From: Mycoplasmopsis felifaucium ATCC 43428
GTDB lineage: Bacteria; Bacillota_I; Bacilli_A; Mycoplasmatales; Metamycoplasmataceae
Length of the DNA stretch: 49,844 bases
Reading direction: 5' to 3'
Assembly: GCF_000687775.1 (NCBI RefSeq)
Contig: NZ_JHXS01000006.1
Span: 1-49,844, forward strand
Below are positions 30,783 to 39,845 of this stretch, in pieces; within the stretch, counting starts at the first letter, position 1; each line of letters begins with the position of its first letter. The notes under the pieces are model-generated. The model saw only the letters and a program-made list of their open reading frames with translations. It had not been told where the DNA came from and made no database searches. The position numbers and the translations under genes were made by a program.

Positions 30783-31025
30783 TTAATAGGCTACATATAC
30801 TGGTTTATAAACTGTCGTGGAACTTGTTGGTGAAGTATCGTCTCACTTGACAGAACCAGTTTTATTGACTTCGCCTTTTTTAGATGCAGCAGCCTTAATT
30901 ATAGGTACTAACGTTGAAATTGCAGATATCACAACTGGAGCAATTGTTAATATGGCTGTTAAAATTGGACCACCACCATAAATTTTAGAACTTTCTTGTG
31001 CACTGATTGGTTTTCAATTATTCAT
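30783..31025 (-). CDS. Small GG-motif peptide, bacteriocin-like candidate
   Basis: An 80-residue gene. The ATG at 31025 follows a strong AAGGAGG ribosome site. The first 19 residues, ending in SKIYGGG, look like a double-glycine leader (Ile two or three positions before GG, acidic and polar residues upstream). A hydrophobic stretch follows, PILTAILTIAPVVISAI then STLVPIIKAAA, and then a Lys-rich, Thr/Ser-rich tail ending VYKPVYVAY. Two TGA codons (residues 4 and 62) are Trp, so the gene splits if TGA is read as a stop. The pattern fits class II bacteriocin-like or signalling peptides exported by C39-peptidase ABC transporters. No such transporter is in the window. A plain small membrane protein is the alternative. 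Confidence 0.65.
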
Positions 31026-31152
31026 ATACCTCCTTTCATTTGAATAATTTGGTTTTTATATATAAATTGAAGATATAAATAAAAATAATAAAAACAACAG
31101 TTTTTACCATTATATAAATATCAATAGTTAAAAATGATATAAAAAAGACAAT

Positions 31153-31175
31153 ATAAAAAGCAGCCATTGGCTACT
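31153..31175 (-). terminator. Terminator of mscL
   Basis: On the minus strand AGTAGCC pairs with GGCTGCT around AAT (31159-31175), then TTTTTATA. Confidence 0.75.
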
Positions 31176-31180
31176 GTTCA

Positions 31181-31609
31181 TTAGTCATTAGGAGTGTTTT
31201 GTTGTTCTAAACGTGCTAATCTTTCATTTATTTTTTTAAGTTCATTTAACATTAATTGATCAGTTGATGGTGCAACAGTAATTTCAACGGGTGGATTTTT
31301 CTTAAGTCTTCTTTGTTCAAGCGAATTTTTAATTGTAAATACAACAATTAAACTAATAAAAATTACCATCATAACTATAAAGAAGGAAATTAAGGCAGCA
31401 AAGAATTTGCCTACTGAGATACCAGCAATTTTCAAAGCAGCCACATCTTGCACGTGAAAAGCTTTTGAAATAGCACCCATAATTATATCGTTCGCAAATG
31501 AACTAACAACCGCATTAAATGATGAACCTAATAAAAGTCCAATTGCAAGCATAAACATATTGCCACGTTTTACAACGTTTCAGGCGTCTTTACATGATTG
31601 TCTAAACAT
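31181..31609 (-). CDS. mscL: Large-conductance mechanosensitive channel
   Basis: MscL opens under membrane tension to release solutes on osmotic downshock. The 142-residue protein has the family order: an N-terminal amphipathic SCKDAWNVVKRGN, TM1 (MLAIGLLLGSSFNAVVSSFA), an extracellular loop, TM2 (FFAALISFFIVMMVIFISLI), and a cytoplasmic helix ending LKKINERLARLEQQ. The start at 31609 adds the family N-terminus with a Trp-TGA at residue 10; the Met at 31558 would lose it. A TAAAAT box lies 9 bases upstream, so the transcript is nearly leaderless. Confidence 0.92.
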
Positions 31610-31640
31610 AATATTATTATTTTAACACATAAGAATAAAC

Positions 31641-31661
31641 AAAAAAGCCAATTAAGGCTTC
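31641..31661 (-). terminator. Terminator of lemA
   Basis: On the minus strand AAGCC pairs with GGCTT around TTAATT (31645-31660), followed by TTTTGTTT. Confidence 0.65.
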
Positions 31662-31666
31662 GTGTT

Positions 31667-32356
31667 TTAATTGAAGAATACACTTCTTGCTTGTGCTTTT
31701 ACTTCTGCACTTACAGAGAAAGGAATTCTTGTTGTATAACCAGCTCTAGCAGCTACAATTTGTTTTGTTGGTCATCTAAAAATTTCTGTATTTCATTGTA
31801 AAACAGTGTCATTGTAAATTTCTCTTGCGGCGGTAATTTCTCTTTGCAAGTATGAATTATCTTGCATTGCTTGTCTAATTGCATTGTGTGATTGTAAGTC
31901 AGGATATTTTTCCATTTGAACTTTAATTGAACCAAACAATGATGTAGCAGCATTATCAACTTGAGCAGCATATTCAACTCTTTGTTGATCGCCGCTTGCA
32001 GAAGGGTTAATTCCACTTCTTAAAGCTGCGACCGATTTCATAACATCCTTATCAAGTTCAACTGATTTAGAAACTAAAGCAGCAGCATTTTGTAAAATTT
32101 GTACTCTTTGTTCTAAAAAGTTATCAATTTGTGAAGCGTTATGTTGTAATTTTTGTTGTAATTGACGTAGATAGTTTCTTGCGCTGATTTTCATTAGTAA
32201 AAATACTAAACCAGGAATAATACATAATATTCAAAGAATTACTTCAAAAAATATTGACCCGCCACCAACTTTAACTGGTATTTGTTTTTGTATTACATTA
32301 ACATCATTTCCTGATGCATTTACTGTTCCATTTAATTCGTCTAATTCGTTAGCCAT
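31667..32356 (-). CDS. lemA: LemA-family membrane protein
   Basis: A 229-residue LemA protein: an N-terminal cytoplasmic or external stretch (about residues 1-30), one membrane segment (SIFFEVILWILCIIPGLVFL, about 35-55), and a long three-helix domain with NYLRQLQQKLQHNASQIDNF, QRVQILQNAAALV and EITAAREIYNDTVLQWN, the family signature. The function is unknown. The ATG at 32356 is behind AAGGAG. LemA often occurs with DUF3137 proteins, one of which is at 28216-29211. Confidence 0.88.
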
Positions 32357-32430
32357 TTTATCTCCTTAATTTTTACGTTTTATTAAAAACGTTATTGATT
32401 ACTATAATTTTATACATTTTATAAATTAAT

Positions 32431-34272
32431 TTACTTTTTATCATATGTTCTGCTTAAATCATATCGATTTATTACGTCTCATGGATCTTTTAATACATCA
32501 ACTGCTTCAACATCCATTAATGTAGATTTCTTATCAAAGACAAAACTCCTACCTGAAATTCTCTCTTTAATGCAATCGATGTATTCATTTTCGTATTCGT
32601 ATTTGTCATAAGTACCAACGTTTACTAGAGCTGTCTTTGATACAACATCATATTTATCTCATTTCACTGGGACATTGTATCAAACACCGTCATTTGCTTG
32701 CATTCTAACATAATCAATTTGAGGTGTAATTTTATAACCTCAAGATAAAACACCAAGTTTATCAATATTATCTTCTGTTTTAAGATGCCAAGTCTTAAAA
32801 ATAGCGGGTGTACCAATAATATCTGGCAAAATATTTGAATTAGTACCAATTTGATTTATAAGTGTTTCTTGCTCGGGTTGAGAAAGGATCGGATCCGTTT
32901 GATGCTTTTGTCAAATAACATCCTCGGGAATTTGATTTAAGTATAATGGAATACTCATTATTGGAAGCATTGATAAAAAGAATATTTTGAAGAATAAAAC
33001 ATTATTATTTAAGAAAGTATTTTTAAAATCTTCTAAATTATAAAAATGCTCATATAACGATTTATCATACCTAAAATCAATTTGATTTAATTCATCTGAT
33101 TTAATAATATTTAACTTTTTAAACTTTTTAAATTCAAAGTTGTCACCAAAACCAATTTTGTTATCAAGTAAGATTTCTGTTAATTTTTGTTGTGCTAATG
33201 GTGTAAACATTAATCTATACTCAACTTCATTGTCTCTATTAGTGCAGTTTCATAACGCTTCAAATTTATCGTTACCAAGTGAAGTGAAATTTTTACCTTC
33301 TTTAGTTGCTTGTTCGGTTAATTTGGCGAATTCTTTTTTCTTATTTTTTATGAATTTTTCTAATTTTTTCGGATTTAATTTTTCAACGTGATCATATGTA
33401 CGTGTGAAAGATAATTTTGGTGCAGCATCATTTACATAAGCTATATATGTTTTTTTACTGTAATATGGACAAGGTTTTTCAATTGATGCGGTTAATATTT
33501 GTGTATGTGTAACTCTTCGTGAATTACCTTGTGAATCAGTTGTTCATGTTGTATATGTAACGGGGAGCGTACCAGTGTAAATTTTTGTACCCATTTCATG
33601 ATTTAATGTTCTTCCAATATAAAACGGATAATGCATTAATTTACCACTTTGAAGTTGAATATGCGAAGTTTCAATGTTATCTGTTATATTTAGAATATCT
33701 TCATTTTTACTAACGAATTCGGCAAATTTTTCGCTTGAAAGATATTTATTAAATTTAATAATTGGGACGCTTTGTTCAATAATATGTTCCCTAATTCCGT
33801 GCTTCATTTCCATTGTTAATGGTTGAAGTTGCATTCTTCCCTTTTCTTTTTCTTTAGAAAGTTTTGATTCTAAAGTATTTACTATCTTTTTGTATTTTAA
33901 AAAGAAGTAAAGAAAACAACCAAGTGATAATACGATAGACACAATACCTAAAACAACAAATGGAATAATAATTGTTAGATTTGATATATTAAAAATTCCA
34001 ATCAAACACAACAATACACCAAGAACAATAAAAATCATCATCCCAGCCATATGTCCATTTTTTGAAGTCTTGTTAGTTTTTAGATCTGATTCTAATTTTT
34101 TAACTTTTTTGCAGATTTCTTTATTAAGTTCTCTGTCTACTTTTACTTTTTCAATAAGCTTATCAAAAAATTTTTCTGTATTTTCATTAATAGAAACTTT
34201 ATACATTTTTTCGTAATCTTCAATAGGGTTATAAGTTTCTCAATTAATTGAATCCTTTAAATAATCATTCAT
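32431..34272 (-). CDS. Large membrane protein of unknown function
   Basis: A 613-residue protein. After a cytoplasmic N-terminus with coiled-coil character (about residues 30-75) come two membrane segments (about residues 78-100 and 106-130), a soluble stretch, then another hydrophobic segment near residue 440 (LFFKIFFLSMLPIMSIPLYL) and a C-terminal part of about 150 residues. The arrangement of a helical N-terminus, two membrane segments and strand-rich parts resembles DUF3137-type proteins, but I see no firm motif. TGA codons are Trp. The ATG at 34272 lies 1 base after the rnhB stop, after AAGGAGG, and it ends about 75 bases before lemA. Confidence 0.7.
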
Positions 34273-34911
34273 CTAATCCTCCTTAAATTGTTCTACATTA
34301 TTATTATTATTTTGTAAATCCAAAGCAATTTTTACATTTTTATATGAAAGTCTATGAATAGGGCTTATTCCGTATTTTAATAAAGCAGCAGTATGATCTT
34401 TTGTGCAATATCCTTTATGTTTTTTAAAGCCATATTTAGGATAGATTTTATCGTATTCAAGCATTTTTCGGTCTCTTGTTACTTTCGCCAGAATTGATGC
34501 ACATGCGACGTTAAAACTTAAACTATCACCCTTTACTAAATTTATTTGTGGTATATCTATACCTTCAATTTTTTCATAGTCAGTTATTATTAAATCCGGT
34601 TTTAATGGCAGTTGTTTAATACATGTATACATCCCAAATTTTGAAGCTTGTTTTGGATTTATATCGTCAACCTTTTTATTGTCTAAAATAGCAATAGAAA
34701 AACCTAGAGCGTTCTTTTTAATCTCTTCAAATAACATATTTCTCTTAGATTCTGATAGTTTTTTAGAGTCATTAATTTCATCATTTTTATAATTTGGATC
34801 CATTATTACACTTGCGACAACAAGCGGGCCAGCACAACATCCTCTTCCTGCTTCATCGCACCCTGCTATTAGTTTGTAATCTTTACAATATATTTTTTCG
34901 TATTCCAACAT
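34273..34911 (-). CDS. rnhB: Ribonuclease HII
   Basis: RNase HII removes ribonucleotides from DNA and RNA-DNA hybrids. The 212-residue protein has the HII motif IAGCDEAGRGCCAGP near residue 20 (DEAGRG instead of the DYFGP of HIII), NDSKKLSESKR, DLIITDYEKI and NVACASILAKVTRD, the four catalytic acidic residues. It is the second RNase H in the window. It lies directly upstream of the large membrane protein gene and has a terminator from the previous gene about 20 bases before it. Confidence 0.95.
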   Translation of the reverse strand: MLEYEKIYCKDYKLIAGCDEAGRGCCAGPLVVASVIMDPNYKNDEINDSKKLSESKRNMLFEEIKKNALGFSIAILDNKKVDDINPKQASKFGMYTCIKQLPLKPDLIITDYEKIEGIDIPQINLVKGDSLSFNVACASILAKVTRDRKMLEYDKIYPKYGFKKHKGYCTKDHTAALLKYGISPIHRLSYKNVKIALDLQNNNNNVEQFKED

Positions 34912-34927
34912 TTTTTCTCCTAAATAA

Positions 34928-34952
34928 CAAAAATCCCTATTTTATAGGGATT
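34928..34952 (-). terminator. Terminator of the 34956-35957 gene
   Basis: On the minus strand AATCCCTA pairs with TAGGGATT around TAAAA, then TTTGTTATTT. It lies between the membrane protein gene and rnhB. Confidence 0.8.
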
Positions 34953-34955
34953 GTG

Positions 34956-35957
34956 CTATTTATTTTCTTTTTTATTATCTTCATTTGTAAAATCAACAAT
35001 TTCATCTTTATTGTTAATTTCATTGATGATTTTTTCTTCATTTTTATCTGCTTTTTCAGCAACTTCTGCAGTTTTTTTAGCTTTTTCTTTTTCAAAGATA
35101 TCTAAAATTAAATTTACAAGTTTTTCTTTTTCCATTGTGCTATAACCACTAATGTAAAGAGTTTGTGCTATTTCAAAAAGTTTTTCATTAGGCATATCCA
35201 TTAATTTTTTAAAGTGTTTTTCTCTGATAAGAATTTGTTTTTCGCCTTCTGCTTCAATATTTTCTTCAGCGGCTACAACTTGTTCCTCGGGCGTATAATC
35301 TGGATTTACAGATTTCATTAAAGAGTTCATAAATTCTTGAATACCTGGGTTTTCTTTTAAGAATTTTTGAGATTCAATATATCTATATACATTAATATAT
35401 GCGTTTCTTATTCCAGTCATCTTGAATGCCACCAAAATTACTATTATTCAGCATAATATTGAAAAAATTATTTGGCTAATTGATACAATTAATAAAAATT
35501 GTTGAATTTCAACAGGATATCCTCTAAAGACACCTTTAAAAACTTCTCATTCAATACTAAATAATGAAAATAAAGCTAATGCAAACATTACGAATGATGG
35601 TCAAACAGGTAGTTGAGAAAAATCTTTAGCTTTTTTACCTTTAAGAATTGCTGATAGCGAAAATGAAAACATCAGAGAAAGTAATACAGTTAGTGATGCA
35701 TACTTAGTGATTGAAAATATCAATTTTTGCTTCATTAATTCATCAAAACCATTGAGTCCTCTACTATTATTAAAATCTATTGCACTTACATACACACGAC
35801 TGTAATCAATTACAACATAAATAGTTAAAGCTAACATAACAATCGCTAGTATCATCAATGACACAAGTCATGTTATAAATATTGGTTTAAATGTTTTTTT
35901 GTAATGACTGTTTAATCCTTCAATTGTCGTTTCTGTTCTATAATCAACATTAAACAT
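34956..35957 (-). CDS. Membrane protein with acidic coiled-coil tail, unknown function
   Basis: A 333-residue protein with about four membrane segments in the first 190 residues (for example near 27-47, 85-105, 120-140 and 155-180) and a cytoplasmic C-terminus rich in Glu and Lys (KEKAKKTAEVAEKADKNEEK) with coiled-coil character. I do not recognise the family. The ATG at 35957 (MFNVDYRTETT) follows AAGGAGG and the Trp-TGA codons keep the frame open. It ends at a terminator and is separated from rluD by 31 bases. Confidence 0.75.
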
Positions 35958-35988
35958 ACAACCTCCTTATTTAATTAAATTATAAATA

Positions 35989-36897
35989 TTATTGCATTAA
36001 TTCGTTGAAATCAAATTCAGCAACGGTAAACTCAGAAGGAACTGAAGCAAACACTTTTATATCTTTACCATTATTAGGGTGTTTAAATTCTAATTTATAA
36101 GCGTGCAGCCTTTGGTTAAATTTATCAACTTCTTTACCATACACAGGATCTCCATATACAGGATGTTTAATATATGCCAAGTGTACCCTAATTTGGTGAG
36201 TTCTACCTGTTTCAAGTTCGCATCTAACGAGCGAATAAGGTTTATTATCCATATAGAATGTTTTGAGTAAATAAACATATGTAATTGATTCTTTGCCATC
36301 TTTATGAATATTCATCATTTTTCTATCAATAAAACTTCTTTGAATTGGAAGATTAATTTTGGTAATTTTATTTTCCATTATGCCTTCGCAAATAGCGACA
36401 TATGAACGATGAATTTCGTGATTTTTCAGCATTTCGGCAAGTTTATTATGCGTTTCATTGTTTTTGGCGATTATAAGCAATCCACTTGTGTCTTTGTCAA
36501 TTCTATGAACGATTCCTGGTCTTAGTAATCCATTGTTATTTGAAAGAGTTTGAAAGTGATAAAGCAAGCCATTAACAAGCGTGTCATTCATATGACCTGG
36601 TGCAGGGTGAACAACTAAATCACTTTGTTTATTAATGATAATTAAATCGTCATCTTCGTATTTGATATCAAGTGGGATATTTACAGGTTGGATATCAGTT
36701 TCTTTTTCAAGAAGCTTCATAATTGTGATTGTCATACCTTCTCTGACGATGTAATTAGGTTTACGGACATATGTTTCATCATTAACATAAACTGCTTCTT
36801 GTTCAATTAATGATTTAGCATCATTTCTTGATATGTCTGAATTATCGCTGATATATTTATCGATTCTTTCTTTGTATTTAACTTCAAGTTTTAACAT
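35989..36897 (-). CDS. rluD: RluD-family pseudouridine synthase
   Basis: RluD-type enzymes isomerise uridines in 23S rRNA. The 302-residue protein has an N-terminal S4 domain (about residues 10-60) and the catalytic block GIVHRIDKDTSGLLIIAKN near residue 130, with the conserved Asp, followed by TGRTHQIRVHLAYIKHPVYGDPVYG near 230. The ATG is 7 bases from TATAAT (36905-36910) and has no ribosome site. The subfamily (RluC or RluD) cannot be fixed by eye. Confidence 0.92.
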   Translation of the reverse strand: MLKLEVKYKERIDKYISDNSDISRNDAKSLIEQEAVYVNDETYVRKPNYIVREGMTITIMKLLEKETDIQPVNIPLDIKYEDDDLIIINKQSDLVVHPAPGHMNDTLVNGLLYHFQTLSNNNGLLRPGIVHRIDKDTSGLLIIAKNNETHNKLAEMLKNHEIHRSYVAICEGIMENKITKINLPIQRSFIDRKMMNIHKDGKESITYVYLLKTFYMDNKPYSLVRCELETGRTHQIRVHLAYIKHPVYGDPVYGKEVDKFNQRLHAYKLEFKHPNNGKDIKVFASVPSEFTVAEFDFNELMQ

Positions 36898-36945
36898 AGT
36901 TAAAATTATATATCAATTGAAAATAATATTATTTCATAATATTCT

Positions 36946-37608
36946 TTAAGTTCAGGGGTGAAAAACAACCATAGCCACTGCAATATTTATGAGAATAATC
37001 ATTATTATTGAGCATCTTAATTTGTATAGAATAGCCGAAAAACCGACAGTGAGTGGAACATAAATAAATAAAGCAATTTTACGTGAATTGTCATAAAACA
37101 ACCCTTTTGGGCTATTTGACCTATCAAAAATATATTGAGTTGCTGAAAAATTAAAAATAAGTTGAGGGAATAATAAACCAACTAATAATTGAATTACAAG
37201 AGCCCCGATAATACCAGCAATTACAGGGTTCATAATGTTCATTAAGGAACTAAAATATTTTGTAGTTTGCTTCTTAGTGATCAATTTCATTGCTCCATAC
37301 ATTATTAAAATTGGAACTAAAATGAAGGCGAGATACGTTAAAAATGAAAATATAAATCCAAATCAATGTCCATTTGATGCTAAGTAGCCTGTAGCAAAGG
37401 CTAATTTGGTTGAAAATACACCTGGTGTTGAGTTACTGATAGTGAATAAGTTAGCCATTGTGTCAAAGCTTATATTTGTATTAAATAGTTTATTTAGCAA
37501 TGACCAAAACCACTGAAATATAGGCATAAAAATTTGTCCGCCCCCAAAAACAGAAAGGCTAATTATAATAATTATTGTTAGTGTTGTTAAAACTAAAAGG
37601 AATGACAT
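36946..37608 (-). CDS. Chromate transporter-type ChrA half, C-terminal partner
   Basis: A 220-residue membrane protein with a ChrA-domain start: FGGGQIFMPIF, followed by TPGVFSTKLAFATGY. ChrA proteins of mollicutes and many Firmicutes occur as two half-length genes, each with about six membrane segments. The physiological substrate here is unknown and need not be chromate. The ATG at 37608 overlaps the stop of its partner (TAATG), behind AAGGAGGAT. Confidence 0.85.
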
Positions 37609-38228
37609 TATTTATCCTCCTTTTTTGAAGAAGTAATTTTTATTTTATCAGTATTTCTTTTTCTAGCAATGTATATACTTGTAAATATTAAAATAACTAT
37701 AATCATAATACCTATTGGCATATTGTATGGGTTAGGAATAAATAAAGTAAATAAGAACGTAGCTAAAAATAAAATAATTCAAAGTGATATATGAATTTTC
37801 TTTGAGCCTTTTTTATAGTAGTTTCATACAAAAATTATTAATGTCCCAACAATAGTAGAAAGTACTGCGACTTCTATTACATAAAGATAATTTGTTGGTA
37901 TATATTTTGTGAAATAAAATAGTAAAAATGCAACAATTATGTGCGGTAATGTTCCAAAAATAACAACTGTTGTGCCTTTTCAAAAATCTAAAGTTTTGAA
38001 TGAAATATAGCTGAGAGCTTCAATAACACTCGGCCCAGGTAGCATATTAGTTATTAATACATTTTCATCAAATTCTTCTTGAGTTAATCATTTATATTTA
38101 TCAACACTATAACGCTTTAAAATAGGCATTAAGGCATTTCCTCCACCAAAGCCAACAAATGAAACTAGGATGATAAAACCTAACACTCTTCAGAAACTGG
38201 GTTTTTTAATTTCTTTATTATTTTCCAT
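37608..38228 (-). CDS. Chromate transporter-type ChrA half, N-terminal partner
   Basis: A 206-residue membrane protein with VSFVGFGGGNALMPIL near residue 20 and NMLPGPSVIEALSY, the ChrA motifs. TGA codons are Trp. It ends by sharing the A of the start codon of the other half, so both are made together. The paired halves would form a heterodimer. The next gene upstream is trmB, 6 bases away. Confidence 0.85.
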
Positions 38229-38234
38229 AAGTAA

Positions 38235-38858
38235 TTATTTATTTTCTGGTTTTTTAGCTCAAATAAAATTAATATTTTTACCTAGGGAGCTTCATTTTTC
38301 TTCATATCCTGTTGTTTGATTGTCTGCATTATAAATAGATTTATGTAAGTCTGTGCCGAAATCAACTATTTTTCAGCCATTTTCGTTTAAACTTTCTAAA
38401 GTAAAAGCATACAGCTTATCATTGTCACTTTTGAATTTTAATAGTCCACCTTCTGTTAAAATATTTTGATATTTTTCAAGGAATGTTTTAAATGTAAGTC
38501 TTCTCTTCTCGTGTTTAGCTTTTGGTCATGGATCGCTAAAGGTTAATCAAATAGTATTGCATTGGCCTTCAAATAATTCATTAATATTTGTAGCATCCTC
38601 AAGAAGGATATTGAAATTTTTAAGTTCCAAATTAATTGCTCTTTTTGCTGCTTTGGCTGCCACGGTTGCATATTTTTCTAAGCCATAGTAGTGAATTTCG
38701 GGATTTATATTAGCAAGTTTAGTAATCATTTCTCCTTTGCCCATACCAATTTCAATAACGTCTGTTTCATTAAGTTTAACTTTTGTATTTCCCTGTTTTA
38801 TAAGCAAATTAGATAATTCTAGTTTTTCGTTTGCTTTATTATCATTACGTAATCTCAT
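38235..38858 (-). CDS. trmB: tRNA (guanine-N7)-methyltransferase
   Basis: TrmB methylates G46 of tRNAs. The 207-residue protein begins MRLRNDNKANE, has VIEIGMGKGEMI (SAM-binding) near residue 35 and LTFSDPWPKAKHEKRRLTFK near 110, the family signature. One TGA (residue 105) is Trp. The ATG is 6 bases from TAAAAT (38865-38870). It begins an operon with the ChrA halves. Confidence 0.94.
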
Positions 38859-38874
38859 AATAGAATTTTAACAA

Positions 38875-38903
38875 AATAAAACAAAAGGGCGTATACCCTT
38901 TTG
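38875..38903 (-). terminator. Terminator of the 38915-39130 gene
   Basis: CAAAAGGG pairs with CCCTTTTG (38882-38903), loop CGTATA; on the minus strand a T-rich TTTTATTTTG follows. Confidence 0.75.
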
Positions 38904-38914
38904 AGTGAAGATTA

Positions 38915-39130
38915 TTAAACTATTTTTAATACAACTTCTTTTGATTTATGTTTACCGCCTAATGAATTTCTTTCGACATGAATAACTTCAATTTTTTCAT
39001 TACCACTAGTGTGTTCTCCAAGTTTTTGTTTACGACGGTAGCCAAGAATTAAACCATCAAGGTCATCTAATGTGTTAGCTTCCGCAATAATATCTTGTGT
39101 TGAAATTAATTTAGCTTTGTATTTATACAT
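38915..39130 (-). CDS. Small basic protein, unknown function
   Basis: A 71-residue protein without a membrane segment. It has an N-terminal MYKYKAKLISTQDI, a middle segment GLILGYRRKQKLGEHTSGNE, and ends VERNSLGGKHKSKEVVLKIV. It is compact, Lys/Arg-rich and without Cys, which would fit RNA binding or a ribosome-associated role, but I do not recognise a family. Its ATG at 39130 follows AAGGAG, and it has its own terminator. Confidence 0.7.
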   Translation of the reverse strand: MYKYKAKLISTQDIIAEANTLDDLDGLILGYRRKQKLGEHTSGNEKIEVIHVERNSLGGKHKSKEVVLKIV

Positions 39131-39219
39131 AAATCTCCTTTTTGAGTAGGATTAACCTACTTATTAAATTATAAAGTAGAATAGTTTTATTTTTAAAAGT
39201 AATATCTTAGTAAAAGGGC

Positions 39220-39690
39220 TTATTTTTCTTCCTTTTTCACTTGTTGCTCTTCAAGTTTTCTTTTTTCTACTTCGGCTTGTAGTTTTCTTTCTTCATCTTC
39301 TTTGAGTATTTTTAAATAAGTTTCCTCGGTTAAGCCTTTAGAATCGATAGTTTTTAAAAATTTTAAATATTTAGTCGCATTATAAATTGCTAACGAAACT
39401 AAATATTTTCCAACGAAGGTTTGTTGTTTAAACTCTAAAATTTGACATTGGTTCCTTATTTTCATTAAAAATGTAATTCTTATTGGTAATACCACGAAAA
39501 TATAAATAGCAATAGAAGTAAATAACATAATTGTTGAAATATGTCTTCAATTTATTTGTGCTTTGAATGCTGAAACAGCAAATCAGATTGAAAAACAAAT
39601 AAAAAGTATGATATTAATCAACTCAAATGATAAAACACAAATATATTTCTTTACTCTATTAGCTTTAATTTGATTATCTTTAAGTTGCAT
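39220..39690 (-). CDS. Two-TM membrane protein with coiled-coil tail, unknown
   Basis: A 156-residue protein with two membrane segments (about residues 18-40 and 53-75) and a cytoplasmic C-terminus that ends in a charged coiled coil (EEERKLQAEVEKRKLEEQQ-like). The ATG at 39690 is 6 bases from TATAAT (39697-39702), with no ribosome site. Two Trp-TGA codons lie before the second membrane segment, which joins the parts. No family recognised. Confidence 0.65.
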
Positions 39691-39803
39691 AAAATAATTA
39701 TATTTAATAAATATTCTCTTTATGATGTTCTGCGGGTTTTTAAATTAATAATTTAAGTAATATGCCATTTTTTCCATTTTCTGCAATTATGCACATACTT
39801 TTA

Positions 39804-39815
39804 TATAATATTAAT
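39804..39815 (+). promoter_or_regulatory. Probable -10 region of the metalloprotease operon
   Basis: TTATATAATA (about 39801-39810) provides a TATAAT box, with AAAGGA before the ATG at 39846. The rest of 39703-39845 is AT-rich intergenic sequence with no further signal. Confidence 0.45.
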
Positions 39816-39845
39816 ACTTAATTTATTAAGTTACAAAGGACACAT

